A DNA stretch of 64,000 nucleotides from Asterella californica (GCA_036924285.1 JAYKYS010000001.1:13665501-13729500); one strand, 5' to 3'; shown: positions 34,380 through 47,849, counted from the first letter of the stretch. The notes: a model not told the origin generated them from the sequence alone. Made by a program: numbers and translations.

Positions 34380-37300
34380 GATCCTCCTGGAGACGTGCAA
34401 TCTGAGAGAGACATGATGCGTGAACGACGAGCAGAATATCGAGAATAGATTCTGGAAGAAGCTCATCGGTTAAAGAAGAGCATAAGAAGAGAGAACGAGG
34501 TTGAAGAACACCTAACTCGAAAGAATGGAAGAGGAAGGAACTAAGCCTTGGTGAATCAAGTTCACTCCGGACATCAAAGTCACTACCTCCAACTCCTCTC
34601 GAATCTGCTCAGAGAGAGCTTGACTTCGAGGAAGTCACCACTCGACTAAGTTCTGAGACTGAACATTAATAAAGAGAAGTAGGGTGGAAACCTTTCCCGG
34701 AAGTCGATACTATTTTATATCCGCAGTTGTTTACTCCTGACCCTGAGGTATGAAGTACTTCTGCAGATCAAGACAAGTTTATCAAGACTTCTTCGAACGA
34801 AGAAGCTGCAACTAAGGCAGTAGAAGCTGTTACTACCTTAGTAGAGCTTTACGTGCGCATGAACTTATTTCTCAAGCACTAGTACGGTGTCGTGATGTGA
34901 TTCATTTCACATAGTAAATGATTCACCTCTCTGAGTGAAGTTAAGACGTTAGAGAAGTCGATTTTGGAGACTGTGGATATTTGACGGCTACGGGTTACGC
35001 TTCTACTCTGACACTTGGGAGTTAGTAGCGGTAGAAGTTAGCTTAATGTTACTCCTAGTCCTTCATGCATATATTAACACCGTTGTGTTATACGTTTTAA
35101 GTTCTAGTAGACTGATAGTATGCTAGTTATCTTGTTCAAGCATTTGTGCGCTTGTGCAAGTGATTTCTTACTTGTCTATGATGTTCAATGTACATAACTT
35201 AGATTCACCATGTTGATAGGGTTTAAGCTCATGGGTTGTACTTACGTGTTGCCCATGCATGCTTTTTAGCTGGTTTAAGTTTACTTTTAGGGCTGCGTGT
35301 CATTTTAGGTAGTTTAAGATTTACGTTGGCATTTTAGGAGAGCTAACGTGGTACCCTATGAGTGAAGTTAAGTTCCACATGGATTAGGGTACTAAAGGAC
35401 AACCAAGTGGAGCTATGAACTCCCATTGGTCCGTTTTTATCTTTTGTAAAACTCTAAATTTAGAAATAGAGGTCTAAAGGAGAGTTCGAGCATTTGATGA
35501 GGACAATGCAAAATCTGAGAGCACAGGAAGATAGAGCTCGTCGTGCCAAGCACTGTCAGTGAAATTCTTGATCAATTTGGATCAATAAACAAAGAGTTAT
35601 GCCAATTTGAAGTTCGAGTTGAGTCAAAATTGCATCACTTTTGTTGGATTTGGGGTTTTCAGTGTCAATTGCAGCAGAATCGAGGAACGCTTCAAACCTT
35701 CGTGGTTGCGTTCACTGTCAGCGGGGCTACGACTGTCCAAAAAGTTTCAAGTCATTTGAGTGAGTGAGTAATTCAGGGCGGCCGCTGAAGCAGAGGGGGT
35801 CTGAAACGCTCTCAATCTAGAGCAGCAACTTCAGAGAACGAGATCTGGAGAACGGTGTACAATCAGGAGTCTCAACTTCACAGGGGTATTCAGCATCCTG
35901 TAGACTCCAAATCCTGTAAGAATCTTTGAAAGTGATCGAGCCAATTTTCTGTTGTAGGTCGAAATAGTTGTCTGAGTACCAGAAATTGCCGCAATATCTT
36001 TACCCAGTACTTTTCTGTCCATATCTTGGTGCCAGAATTTGGTCTCAAGCTGAAACTTCGTGTGTGTGCTCAGTGGGGCCTCTTTTACATGTAGGATAAG
36101 TTTAGAAGTCTAAACCTTCACATATTTCTCAATCCTAAGTGTCAAAGTTCACCGTCTGATCTTATCATTGCTAGTTAAGTCTGAACTTTGCTTCCTGAAC
36201 ATATCAGAAGAGCCAAGAGACCTGTATGAGTGTTTTATAGTGTCACCTTGTAACCTGAAGCCTATCCTTTGAGTAAACCAGCCACAGCTAGAAATCCAGT
36301 GCTTCCATATGTAAACATATCACAGCCTTCACGGTCATAACACAGCAAGAAGGTTCCGCCCTTCCCAAGAAAACTCTCACCTTGACAACGGGAACTTCTT
36401 CTGTTAACTCCAATTGCTCAGAAGGACAGCACTACTCTTTACTTACAGACAACAACAGCACTGCCAGTGTTCAAGAAGAGACAAGCTAAAGCAGCAACTG
36501 CTGCGGGTATTACCTCTACTGTCCTCGTTCAAGCTGCAGTACCAACGTCAATTCCAGCACTTGCCAAGATAGCAACTCAAGTTCCACGAGCTATAGCAGT
36601 TCGAAGTATGGCAAGTCAACCCATCACAAAACATGGTTATCCAAAGTTCAGAGATGGATCTTCGGATGATGATGAAGACGCAGATGCCTACATCAAATTG
36701 TTTGAATCTATGTCAATCACTAATAAGGAAGATGCTGAAACAGATCGTCTACGGATCTTCCCAAGTCTTCTCAGGAAGAGAACGTGCAGCTGGTACAACC
36801 ATGCAAACAGAGTACTAGGAGACATCGATACATGAGACAAGTTGAAGACGAAGTTCTTAGAGCTGTCTTCAGGAGATCTGGTACAATCGCCAAGTGTTGA
36901 GAAAGCTGACCAGATTGGTCAGAGAGAAGAAAGAGAGCTTGAAAGACTACGTCCAGAGATTTTACAATCTGCTGGATAGAATTATGAGGACGGGTACAAC
37001 CAACCCATACTCTATGAATCAAGCTACGGAATGACTTGTCATGGGCTTACCTATTGAAATGAAGATTTGGTGTCGTCGTCGAAAGATGGATGTCATAGAA
37101 GAGGTTGTTACTTCAGCAGAAGCATTTGAAGCATCCACCCTCGGAAGTAAAGGAGGTTGGATAAAGGATAAGAAGAAAGAAAAGAAGGACAAGAAGGAGA
37201 AGAAGGAAGAGAAATCAAGTCGACGAAAGAAGCATAAGAAGAGTTGAAGAGAACTCTCTTCCTCCGAAGTATCTTTCGACGAAGAGTCGTCCTCGGCCGA

Positions 37301-38732
37301 AGTACGAAAGGATAAGAAGAATGAAAGACAAGACGAAGTTCTTTGTCCAAAGAAAAGAAAAGTTCGAAGGAGAAGAAGGAGAAGACAAAAGAAGATAGTA
37401 ATCAACTTATGGAGGAGATGATAAAAAGACTTGCAGATTTGAAAGTGCAAATGGTAAGAGCTTCTGAAAGGAGAAAATCATCCTCTTCATCCTGATCAAG
37501 TTTATGGTGTACGACTGTGGAAAAAAGGACATGCCAATACAGAATGTACCAACAAATAAAATTTTCAAGCACAGGTAGTAGAATGGACGCTTGCTTTCGA
37601 ATCGTATTTTAGCTCGTTCTTTGTAGAACTCCAGATGACGTATATGGAGTACAATCGGTTACGCCACCGCAAACGCCAAGACCTTCCCAACCATCGATAA
37701 TTATCCCGATTCAACCCATACCCATTCAGAGGTTTACGCCAAAGGAGAGGGCTCTAAATGTGTCTCAAGAACATTTAATGAGTCCAGCAGGAGCAAATAA
37801 ACCACCACCCCATGGTCTTGTTTCAATTGTGACAGCACAGATCAATGGTCGCCCAACTATCCTCATCCGAATAAACAGCTGAGATACGTAGCGCTTTGTG
37901 CAGAGTGTCATCAACTAGGACATGCCATAGCAGATTCTACTAATCCGCCCGCAGAGAGACAAGGGGTTCGTTTTGACCCCAAGGCAGATCGCCCTGTGGA
38001 AGCAGAACTGCACAAGGTGGACTTAGAAGAATGGAAGGCCGCTGGAGATGAAAGTTGACCACCCGAAGAAACCTCGGTTTGCAAAGTGGACATCAGAAGC
38101 TCTTTCAAAACGAAGAGGAAGGCGGAGGAAGCTCCTCTGAAGACTCAATCGAAGAAAGAGCTGAAGAAGCAGAAGAAAGCTAGGAGAAAGTCAAGTAAAG
38201 CTAGGAGAAGGCAGCGGTTGAGGAGGATACTGAGGAAGAGGAAGAAGAAATTCTGAAGAATGTAAACCCTCCGAAGTTGCTAGTAGACATAACGGACGAA
38301 GTTCATGAACTCCTAAAGAAGGAGTTATTACGAGATAGGACTTCGGCGAAGGAGGCTGACACAACTTTGGCCGAAGTCCCTGATCCGTCAACCTCGTCTG
38401 CACCAAGCACTCTTCGTACTTCGCCCAAGGAGGACCGAACTTCGATGAAGAACGAAGAAGTTCCGAAGAAGCACAGTCGATCAGAACCTATGAAGAAAGA
38501 ATCTGTGACAACACCACACTATGATGTGGTGGCTGATCTAGAAGCGCAGAAGGCTAACATAAGTTTCAAGCAACTGAGCGAAGACAATAAAATTTATAGA
38601 AAGTTGTTACTTCAAGCATTGAAGAAACCCACTAAAGTAAGAAGATCAAAGTTACCTTCTCTGTTTCACATCGAGGCACAAGACCTAGGATCTCCAGAAG
38701 TGGAAGTGGAGGTTTTTAGGTTGCGTAATTAA
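34380..38732 (+). pseudogene. B3 gag remnant, two zinc knuckles
   Basis: Recognised pieces: MMRERRAEYRE and ILEEAHRLKKSIRRENEVEE (34.41-34.5 kb), then HELISQALV up to the solo LTR, then RELLLLTPIAQKDSTT after it. The core follows (DADAYIKLFESMSITNKEDA, DRLRIFPSLLRKR) near 36.68-36.79 kb, as in B4 (FETISRSNKEDSDVDRLRVF). Next is a Lys-rich stretch (37.16-37.25 kb). Knuckle 1 is CFNCDSTDQWSPNYP, with ligands lost. Knuckle 2 is CAECHQLGHAIADS, with the final Cys lost. The linker YDVVADLEAQKANISFKQL precedes protease as in other plant gypsy elements. Frames change several times. Confidence 0.75.
34888..36387 (+). repeat. Solo LTR type 1 inserted in B3 gag
   Basis: It runs from TGTCGTGATGTG to CTTGACA (1,500 bp) and is flanked by ACGG on both sides (34884-34887 and 36388-36391). 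Removing the LTR plus one ACGG joins gag in one open frame, which supports the boundaries. No family A internal sequence is present, so it is a solo LTR. Confidence 0.9.
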
Positions 38733-38734
38733 GA

Positions 38735-39060
38735 AAGTGCCAATTGACTCCGAGTCAGGAATCAACATAATGACAGAAGATACGACGCACGCGTTGGGTT
38801 TCAGCAAGTTTGAAGAAACTCAGCGAGTGTAGCGACTGACAGATCAGACAAGAAGACGACCACTGGGGTTATTGCGCAACATTCTCACTCTAATAGACAG
38901 AATTTATTTTAAACTCACCTTTGTTGTACTGCATCTTTTGGTTAAGTCTGGTTATCGAATTTTGATTGGGAGGCCGTGGTTGTATGGTGCCAAAGTACTA
39001 ACAGACTAGTACTTGCACCGTTTACAGTTTAAAGACCCACAGAAACCGACTGATAAGGCT
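38735..39060 (+). pseudogene. B3 aspartic protease remnant
   Basis: The frame reads IDSESGINIMTEDTTHALGF, where B4 has IDSGSGDNIM. The retropepsin D-S-G motif is altered (Gly to Glu), so activity would be lost. Downstream: TDQTRRRPLGLLRNILTLID, SGYRILIGRPWLYGA (the I-L-G/I-G-R dimer-side motif). Stops at about 38832 and 39008 interrupt it. It joins RT through an acidic, Ser/Thr-rich linker. Confidence 0.75.
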
Positions 39061-39324
39061 ATGGTGGTATCTTGGAAGAAGATAACTCATCAGGGTGAAT
39101 AAGATCCGACTGATGCAAGTTACACTTCCGGATCTGAAACATCAACAAGCAGCACAAGTGAATGGAAGGGAGACCCCTATTCAATGGTCAACTATCTTCA
39201 GTGTTACGAAGTCGATGAAGAAGAAGATACAAACGAGGCCGAATAGCAATCACAGCTAGGTCACGGGAGTGTAGAGACCAGTCATATAGATGGTATAGTA
39301 CTTCCAGGAGCATCCCAAGACTTA

Positions 39325-41090
39325 GTGATAAGCGAAAGAAAGAACTTAAAGATTTCTGTTGTAGTGCAAGGAGAAGAGTTGGAAGTGTATTATCAGATGC
39401 TGACCCATTACCAAGATGTCTTCGCCTGGATTGTGGAGGACATGAAAGAGATATCTGCGCAGTGGGGAGAACATCACATTGATATCATCGAAGGATCAGT
39501 ACTTGTACGACAAAGACAGTATCGACTCAATCTAAAATATTCCTTGCTGGTTAAAGATGAGATAAATAAATACTTGAAGGCAGATATTATCTTTCTTGTG
39601 TTAAGCAGCGAATGGGTAGCACCTATAGTAGTGGTACCTAAGAAGCAAACAGGAAAGATTAGAGTCTGCCAAGATTTTAGAAAGCTTAATGCAGCAATGA
39701 AGAAAGACCATCACTCTTTACCTTTTACTGTTATTATTTTGGATCATGTATCTAGAAAGGAATGTTACAGTTTTCTAGATGGATTTGCGGGTTACAATCA
39801 AGTGTCCATTAGAGAGCAAGATAAGGACAAGACTACCTTCACTACAGATTGGGGCACTTATGTTTACCACAAGATGCCTTTTGGCCTATGCAATGCATCA
39901 GCTACCTTTCAGAGGATGATGACCTCGATTTCAAGATTATTTGTGAAAATTTTTAGAAATTTTTATAGATGAAATTTTTGTTTTTGGTAGACGTAAGGAA
40001 CATGCAGCGTGTTTAGCCAAGACTTTTCAGAAGTGTAGGGAAGCCAGACTTGCATTACACCCTGAGAAGTATTTCTTCGTGATGACTAAAGGAATACTTC
40101 TTGAACATAGAGCATCAGGTAGAGGCATAGAAGTAGATGTAGAGAAGGTTCGTGTAATACTCTCCCTGCAACCCCCTACTGATATCAACGAGTTGAGAGC
40201 CTTCCTATGACATGTTAGATATTACAGAAGATTCATCAAGCACGTCATACTTGCTGGGCCATTGACAGAACTGCTGAAGAAGACAACAAAATACCATTGG
40301 CACGAGAAGCAGCATGAGGCGTTTGAGACGCTGAAAAAGAAGTTGGCAGAAGCACATGTCATGCGACCACCAGACTGGGAGAGACCTTTTCAGGTGTATG
40401 TATACACTTCTGCGTTTGCCATTGGAGTGGTGCTCAGTCAGAAAGATGACGAGAAGAGAGACCATCCAATCTACTATACGAGTAGACAGCTTTCAGCTGC
40501 AGAAAAGAACTACACTACTACTAAAAGTGAGGCGTTAGGAATGATGTATTCAGTAAAGAAGTTCAGACATTGTCTTCTTGACTATGAGTTTATTTTCCAT
40601 GTGGATTATTATGCATTGAAGCATTTCGTATAGAAGTCAGACTTGTCGGGAAGAATAGCAAGATGGACGTTGTTACTTCAAGAGTTCAACTTCACAGTTC
40701 AGACTAGACAAGGTATTCATCATGAGAATGGTTACTTGTCTCGGCTGAGAACAGGAGAACGAGTGGATACAGTGGCAGATGATTTTCCAGATGAAGAATT
40801 GTTTCAGCTGACAGTAGCACCAACTACGAAATACTGTGATATGTACAGATATTTACAGACTTTGCAGTGCCCTGGATGTAGAACATCAGACAGTTTTCAT
40901 ACATCAGGAAGGACCGTACAAGTTGAAAAATGAGATACTATTCAAAAGAATACCTGATGAAGAACTTCGAAGATGTCTGGAAGTGCATGAGATACCAAAA
41001 GTGGTAGGTGCACTACACTCGGAGCCTGAATGTGGACACTATGCACTGAGGAATACTGTGAAGGAGATTCTCTTAGCTGGAACTAATTCG
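39325..41090 (+). pseudogene. B3 RT-RNase H remnant and integrase start
   Basis: RT: YQDVFAWIVEDMKEISAQWG, VVVPKKQTGKIRVCQDFRKL, CYSFLDGFAGYNQVSI, YHKMPFGLCNASATFQRMMT. A frame change follows, then FIDEIFVFG at about 39963-39990: the second catalytic Asp (FLDD in relatives) is Glu. Thumb and RNase H: IEVDVEKVRVILSLQPPTDI, HWHEKQHEAFETLKKKL, IYYTSRQLSAAEKNY, FRHCLLDYEFIFHVDYYALK. Integrase starts LRRCLEVHEI, then HYALRNTVKEIL, and is cut off near 41090. Stops near 40208 and 40631. The motifs fit the plant Tat/Athila-like side of Ty3/gypsy; the clade is inferred. Confidence 0.85.
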
Positions 41091-43800
41091 GATAATTGAT
41101 CTGTACTCATCCGATCGACTTTCCGTATACTTTCTTAATCTCTTCATCTTAGACTTCTGAACTAGTCTCCGGATTGCAGATGAAGACTGAAAAAATAACA
41201 CCCTAATAGGATGTGTCAAAGCTGAAGTCTTCTGTCCTTATTCTTCACCAGCGGATGAGTATTACGAATTCGGCCAAGTGGACGTTTTCTGTGGGACACG
41301 TCCAAAGGTGTTCATAAAAAAACAGCACGATTATTTCATATTATTTTTTCTTCAGGATCATCCGTAAAGTTTGGCAAGGAAATAGTTTATGATTCGAGTA
41401 ATTTATATTAAATTTCAAAATATAATTTATTACAAATATAATAATTATTTTATTTTCTTAAGTATAATAGTAACCTATCCACGACTCTATACAAAGTTAT
41501 ACTTCAATAAATTATGGATGTTTTCTTTCCGGACGTTAAAGAATCTTCTCTTAGCTTTGACACTCACTAATGTCACAGCATATACCAGAATCCGTTGTCT
41601 GCTTTATTTTCTCGGGATTTTAGCAAAACCTCCCGGTGAGCTTACAAATAATTTTGGTTCTAAAGGGAGAGTGCTCACGCACGTAAAGGGCGTGGAGGGG
41701 GTTTTTTTGTAAGATAGAACATCTTTCCCACGCGACCGGTTTGATAAATCATGGTTCCATTTGAAAAACCATGATTTATATATGTTATTTACATAAACTA
41801 TTATCTCTAAAATTTATTCTTTAAACCCATCTGGACCGTTAGATCATGCGAAAAAATCATTGATCTTTATATTTCCATGTTCCACTACGCTTTGCAAACC
41901 ACGAGAGTGTCGTGGCTTCTCAGTCCTAAAATCATACATAAGGCTACGACCGGACACCGAGTAAAAGGTAAAAGGGGCCCGCAGACTACTGCCGAGGTTG
42001 ACTACTGGAGACAAGTTCGACTAGACGACCTAGTCTGACAAAGCCTAACTCCAGACCTGGTTCAGACTCCAGAGTCTTCAGACTTTACCGTAGTACTGAA
42101 ATTGTCGCTAGGGAACCAGGACTAATTGACTTTGTCAAGATCCTTGTCTCTGGCCCTATAGAGAATCATACTACGTTTGACCGACTTTTTGTGCAGAAAT
42201 CTACTTAGTCAGCCCCCTCTAGCAACTTCACGACTCTGTCGACCCCAACTAATCAAAAGTTTCTTTGTCAACCTCCACGTAGGATGTACCGGGACAGTTC
42301 TTATAATGTTTTTAATATAAAAGTGTCATAAGAACCTTAGTGCACAAATCTGCTGTGATATGTTCTCGACGGAAAGAGGTGCTTTTCGGGTTCCAGCTAA
42401 TAACGTAGAGGTTAGAAAAGCAGTTGCTATAGATGGCTCGCTCGCCTTTGGTCCGGCCTACTGCGGCCGGTTTCTAACAAGAAAAAAAGAAAAAAGAAAG
42501 AAAAGGTGGCTCGCCTCAAGATTTATCACGTGAGTGTAACAAAGTCAGTCTATCATGTCCACGTACTTCTCCTGCCTTTGCGTGTGACGTCTAAACGGAA
42601 GGTCTGAATTTCCGAGACCGTCCACTCAAAGTCCGAAGAAAAGAACACCCTGTTTGTTAGCTGAACGGTCAATCGGTCCTTTGTTCACAAGGGGGAGGAG
42701 AGGAGACCCCAGAGAATCTCCGGAACTACAACTTTACTTATGGTCACATGCTCACGGTGCTGTAAGACGATAAGGCCCCAGGCGCACATAACAGTTTGTG
42801 TTTAAAAACTGAAGTTTTTCTTCGTTTCTGAACCTGACTTCAGGTTTGAATTTTTGATAAATTTTTATTCCAAGTACCATGAAATCTAACGTAAGTGAGC
42901 ATGTGAATCTAGTGTTTATCTAAAGTGTTTTTCTGGAATACAGTCATTACCTTTTGGTTCTCATAATATACAATTATCAATGTTTTAGACTCCGGGTCAC
43001 AAGGGTAGACGAGTCAATGTTCCGCGTCATACATCCATGTCATCAAAATCAGTGACAGTCTGAATATCCCTGTAAACGAAATACAGTACACATGCAAAAA
43101 ATTCAAATGTTTACTCCCAATCTACTAAACGAATAACGTTCCTGGACTTTTACAGTCCCGTTTTAGTGAAAAAATACAAACTCGATAGGTGCGCCTGCTT
43201 TTCTTATTACCCAACCTAATAATCGTCCTAAAGTCCACTGTGTGTCCACCTATGTGCGCACGGAGCATAACACGGCTTGGTATACTCACCTTGGTATCAG
43301 TCGATTTCCAGGAAGTCGCAGGAGCATGTCAGGTCATCGACTCGACGTGGTTTCGCACGCATGTAACTTATCGGACCGTTAGTGTCTTCCAGTCTAAGAG
43401 TGCGCCAAATGTCCTACCGAGGAAAATGATTTTTCTATAAGTTCTATGTATTTTATATATTTGTCTATTTTCTGGTTATCCATCTATCTGTCACCTGCAA
43501 TCCTAGGTTAGTACCGGGAACAGGAACTTTTCCTGCTACCGATTCGCTAGAGTTGGCAGAGGCCTTTGCTAGAAGGAAGAGGATTTATTAGCTATAGTAG
43601 CAACATCTTCTTACCAAAGCGCTTGCAATCTTCCTACTTTCTCCCCGTTCATCCTTTATTATATTGTATTATTATTATTATTAATCTCACCCGGATGTAC
43701 TTTTGTCAGAGAGCTCTCCCTACTTTCTCCTCGGCGTTTCACCCTTTTTTGGGCATCCGGGTATAAGTTCTTCCCCTTCCCACTGTTCATAAAGTATACC
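41091..43800. other. Intergenic stretch, nothing recognised
   Basis: AT-rich segments (41.38-41.85 kb), A-rich low complexity (42478-42508) and a C/T-mixed block are present. The open frames 41389-41712 and 43189-43440 (+) match nothing I recognise. An (ATT)n run lies at about 43668-43683. Confidence 0.45.
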
Positions 43801-45822
43801 ATCCTTACTCCGGCATGCTCATTGACTTCGTGAGACCGAGCGTAGGCTATGTAATGGGAGGTTGTTACCTTTACTACTTGGTGCCAACAAGCAGTGGCCC
43901 ATCCGCCTGTAGCCCGGGCGCCGTGGGATCGAGTCCTCCCGGCGGGGGGACTCATGCTGTGCCAAGGGCAGCAGCACACGGCTGCAGAAAGCCCCACAGC
44001 GAAAAGAGGCCTAAAAACAAAACCAAACATGATCGTCCATACTCCGGGATGGACTACAGGCGTGACCAAGTATAGCGATCTGCAAGAGGACATCCTTCAT
44101 ACCGTAACACTAGAAAAATTTCATATCTAAGAAATAATATATAGGTTGTCAAACTCAGAACTCTATTGTTTTATTCAAGATTCCACAACACACATCAAGG
44201 AGAGTGATTTTTCCTTTCTTTTATACCACGTATTATAAACACACTGTTCTCATTGCTCTACAAAGCTTTAGTTGGCACAAACCACAGAAAAATAATCACA
44301 ATAAACTATACCACCTTTTGTGCCACAATCTGTAAAACTTTAGACTTACCATGATATGATATCTTGAAGCGAAAGTATACCAAGCAAGGAAGAGAAATCA
44401 TCGCTAATCCCTTGCTTGGCCCTTTGGATCCTTTTCCTCTTGATCAACTTGATGGCGTCTTCCCATCCGTCTGTTATTCATCGCGTCGCAGTATGCCCCT
44501 GTACCCACTCAGCGAAGCTGTTACCTTAAAGAGTAGACATCTAACTCAATAGCGCCCAGACGAAGCAAGATCTTCCGCTCTCCACAACGAATACGTTACA
44601 CAGGAAACGTCATAACGGCATGAACAGCCACCATCCTTGAACGACTGGTGAATGAAACCAGATCGCCCAATGATATATGAATCGTCCCGGAGAATGGCAC
44701 CTCAGTAACACAACGTCCATTAGGATATGTTATGAAAGAACAGCGAAATGAATATCCGGACAATCCTTGGGTCATAAATGCCGTGTAAGAGGGTACCGAA
44801 GGGAGTCAAAACTTCAGTAATCTGTATTTGTCATCTGCTGCCGAGTAAACAACAAACCCATCTAGGATCTACGCACTAGTCTCATTAGAAGACTATTACG
44901 ATCCAACGCCTGAGAAAATCCATGAAAGATGAACCCTTCAACGGTAACTGTATCAATCCTACACTACAGCCGCCAAAACAACCAAAACAACCAAGACTCG
45001 AACACTCCTAAAAGCTCACGGAATTCACATACCGATACAATAACTGATTCATGAAACCGAGTGCCACTTGTGAACTACCAGCATATTAACCGACATTCTG
45101 GAAAACGTGGGAGTGGAATCAGGATCTATGACTGAACTCGTCAATATGCAATCAACCACTACCACTATCTGAACTTGTTACTACCCTCTTGGGGTTCACT
45201 AAACTATAAGAACCATGCAACGAAACGGTGGAGACACGGGATCAAGTACTCACGAGGTTTTGTTGACACAAGACTCAAGATTGAATCCCATAACGGCCGA
45301 AATGGATTATTCTTAAATACAAAGAATGCACAAGACGCTGATGGAGTAATCATCACTCGAAACCAAATGCGTTATAAACTCACAACCTTACTGTAAGAGC
45401 CGAGTAGCGCAACCGCAGTGTTACCAAGGTTCAACTACAATGCAAGCATTTTATCATCGGGGCTCCAGATTCACGAAACCTCACACCCACTACCAGTTAT
45501 TTCTCATTCTAAAGGAGAAACGAAATACTGTAGTAATCGAGCTGATGGCAATGCAGTCCACTAAAATTTCCTAATCAGAGAATAAATTGGGATGTTTCAG
45601 GCAACGGATCTTGCGAGTTTCTGCAGATGAAATATGTTATAATGGGGGACTGTTCAACTATCCTTCAATCTGTGATATTTACAGAAACCAAAAACCTAGT
45701 CGTTCTCAAGCTGAATCTTTCAGTTTGGCCAGGAAAGTAGAATGCTTTTTTGCCAGCCTTTAGAATTTAAGTGTGGCATAAAGGGATCACCTAAAAAGAA
45801 TGGGATTTTGCAGCGCGTAACC
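43801..45822. other. Intergenic stretch with GC-rich block; PP2C 3' flank
   Basis: A GC-rich block at 43.89-44.0 kb contains GGATCGAGTCC (43926-43936), which resembles a Pol III B box, but no A box or tRNA fold was confirmed. The rest holds short open frames only. The last few hundred bases before 45823 probably carry the PP2C 3' UTR on the - strand. Confidence 0.4.
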
Positions 45823-47849
45823 TCATGGAAACCGAACAACAATGCATGATATATCGTCCTTGCTCTTCCGCACAAGGGCTTCATCGGTCAACATCTTGGC
45901 TGCAATCTGAGGATCTCGAACTCTCCTAACAAGGTCGGTCGCCTCTTGGTTCTTCATTACCTGTATCAGAAGACGATTACACCAGTCAGAAACTATAGGC
46001 AAGACCTGGTCTCCACTCACAGATAACAGAATAGCAGAAGAACCAAACTATGCAAGAAGTGGGCGTTCAAACCTTCCAAAGACCATCACTGGCTAGTATG
46101 AGAAACTCCGTGTATTGATCAATCTTGATGTCGCGTATATCCGGTTGTGCGCTCAGATGAACTTTTAAACTCTTGTCACCAAATGCACGAGCTACCGCAA
46201 GTTGGCCGTCGACCCGTGGAACATCGCCTGTTGAATCACACGAAAAGAATTTGTTAAGTTTATAGCAATTTTAGGACATCATGATGAAACTGCGACTCCA
46301 TTAGAAACCTTGCCAGAATGGTAACTTCCATAGAGTCTGCCAAATACTTCGTAGGGTTACCTAAGAAACTTTCTTAGCAATTCTAGTGGCAGCGGTATCT
46401 GTACACTTCCTTTCCTAGCAATGTCGATTGGAGGAATAGGACTTTAGCTTAGTTAACTGATGCTCATATTATGTCAACGGGGAAGTGATCAACTGATTCC
46501 TAACCCGTCACATTCCACAGAGAGAATTCTTCGTACTCCCTCGCGACTAGAAATGTAACGCTATCCAATCAAGATATCCTGATCATACTGAGCGTAGAAT
46601 CATTCAGTGTAAAACTGAAACAAGAGGCGATGGCCATCCCTACACCAGGAAGGAATCTAGCCGCCCCAATTATCGTCAAGGCAGATCTTTGGTCTCCATG
46701 AGTGACGGAGACAGGCCAAGATGATTAAGTGACGAACTTACTGAAGGGAGATTACAATAGGTTCTTGGTCTTTTCCTAAAGAAGCCGAGAAGTAAGCACA
46801 TACCGGGCATGTTTGAAACGAAGCCACCTTTGCCCTCGATGCTTCCTCTCTCGGCGCTTGGCTCGTGATCTATAGAAAGCTGAATGGCAGTTCCACTTCG
46901 ACATAAGACCGCTCGTGAGTCTCCGACATTGGCTACAAGCAACCGTGTCCCATCAACTAAGATCGCTGTGACTGCTGTTGATCCACCGACTCCCAAGGTG
47001 GGAGCTTTATCCAGTATAGTAGTATCCGTATTCAGATACGCTTTCTTCATGGCCTCGGCAGGATTTTGCCAAAAATTGGTCTGCAGACAAAGATCAACCA
47101 AGGCAGATCAGTACACTTTCGACAAATGACCTCGAGACTCGCTAACGTCTATCACCGTTAGTGCAACAGTTCTGACTTTCCGATTGTGACTTCGCTTAGC
47201 TTCTAGATATAGACCCCTCCTGGCCTCAACTGCAGAGGCGAACTCTCCGTAGTAACGGACTCCTCTCTTTCCCGTAGAATATGTGATCCTATATTGACTA
47301 TCTTAGCGTTGACCGCTAACGACTCCAGCCGTGTACCTAATGAGGTGTTACGAGGACAGCGGACCACCACAAAACTTGAGAAGCCCGCATGCCTCGTTCC
47401 TGCTGCCTCTTGAGAGGTCAAGATCTCTATGATATTCCACATTACGAGTGGGCATGTTCCCTTTTCCTGCTACATGCTCCTGTGGCCCGTATCCTAGGTC
47501 GGTGCCCAACCTTCTAAAACATCGCACATTAACCTGTAAGAGGTTACTATCTGTGCTTGAAACCGTCTAAGATAGTCCACTTCAATACCTCATTAAGAAT
47601 GTTGTCGAAAAGATACCGCTGCAAGTAGGCTGGCACACTATCACCCAAGTGCCCATCGTAAATGGCAAACAGCCCCAGCTCGTGATCCTTGACGCGCTTG
47701 AACTCAGCTACATGTTTATCTTCCATAGGATGTCTAGATTTTCCTTTGACTAGTGAGAATCCATGTACAATTTGATTATGAGTGCCTTGACCCTGCCCTT
47801 TCCCGGTGTCCGCCGTATGCACGGGATTCATTTTCGGTGCCTGCTGCAT
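45823..47849 (-). CDS. PP2C-family protein serine/threonine phosphatase
   Basis: A Mn/Mg-dependent phosphatase removing phosphate from Ser/Thr. Exons on the - strand, joined in frame: 47849-47589, 47080-46804, 46227-46073, 45960-45823 (276 aa), all with GT..AG introns. Motifs in order: [35 protein letters not shown] (metal-binding Asp of DGH), [69 protein letters not shown] (metal Asp) and [13 protein letters not shown]. This is the small single-domain plant group (about 280 aa) without a receptor-like or transmembrane part. Length and residues suggest it is intact. The start is uncertain: an acceptor at 47862 permits an upstream exon 47961-47920 (ATG, 14 codons) via a 58-nt intron, giving 294 aa. 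The specific pathway is not inferable. Confidence 0.92.

Larger units (their letters stand above)
34304..41090 (+). mobile_element. Ty3/gypsy family B copy 3 (B3), split by a solo LTR
   Basis: The element has gag (34.38-38.73 kb, interrupted at 34888-36387), protease (about 38.74-39.06 kb), RT-RNase H (39.33-40.75 kb) and the start of integrase, truncated at about 41090. No family B LTR flanks it: the left end meets the A2 3' LTR, the right end meets unassigned DNA. Many stops and frameshifts are present. Confidence 0.8.

Noticed and set aside
37019..37450. 143-codon Ser/Phe-rich frame on the - strand
   Set aside because: It is the antisense shadow of the Lys-rich family B gag stretch.
43659..44093. 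144-codon Cys/Gly-rich frame on the - strand
   Set aside because: It follows the local GC-rich block and an (ATT)n run, overlaps two + frames, and shows no domain.
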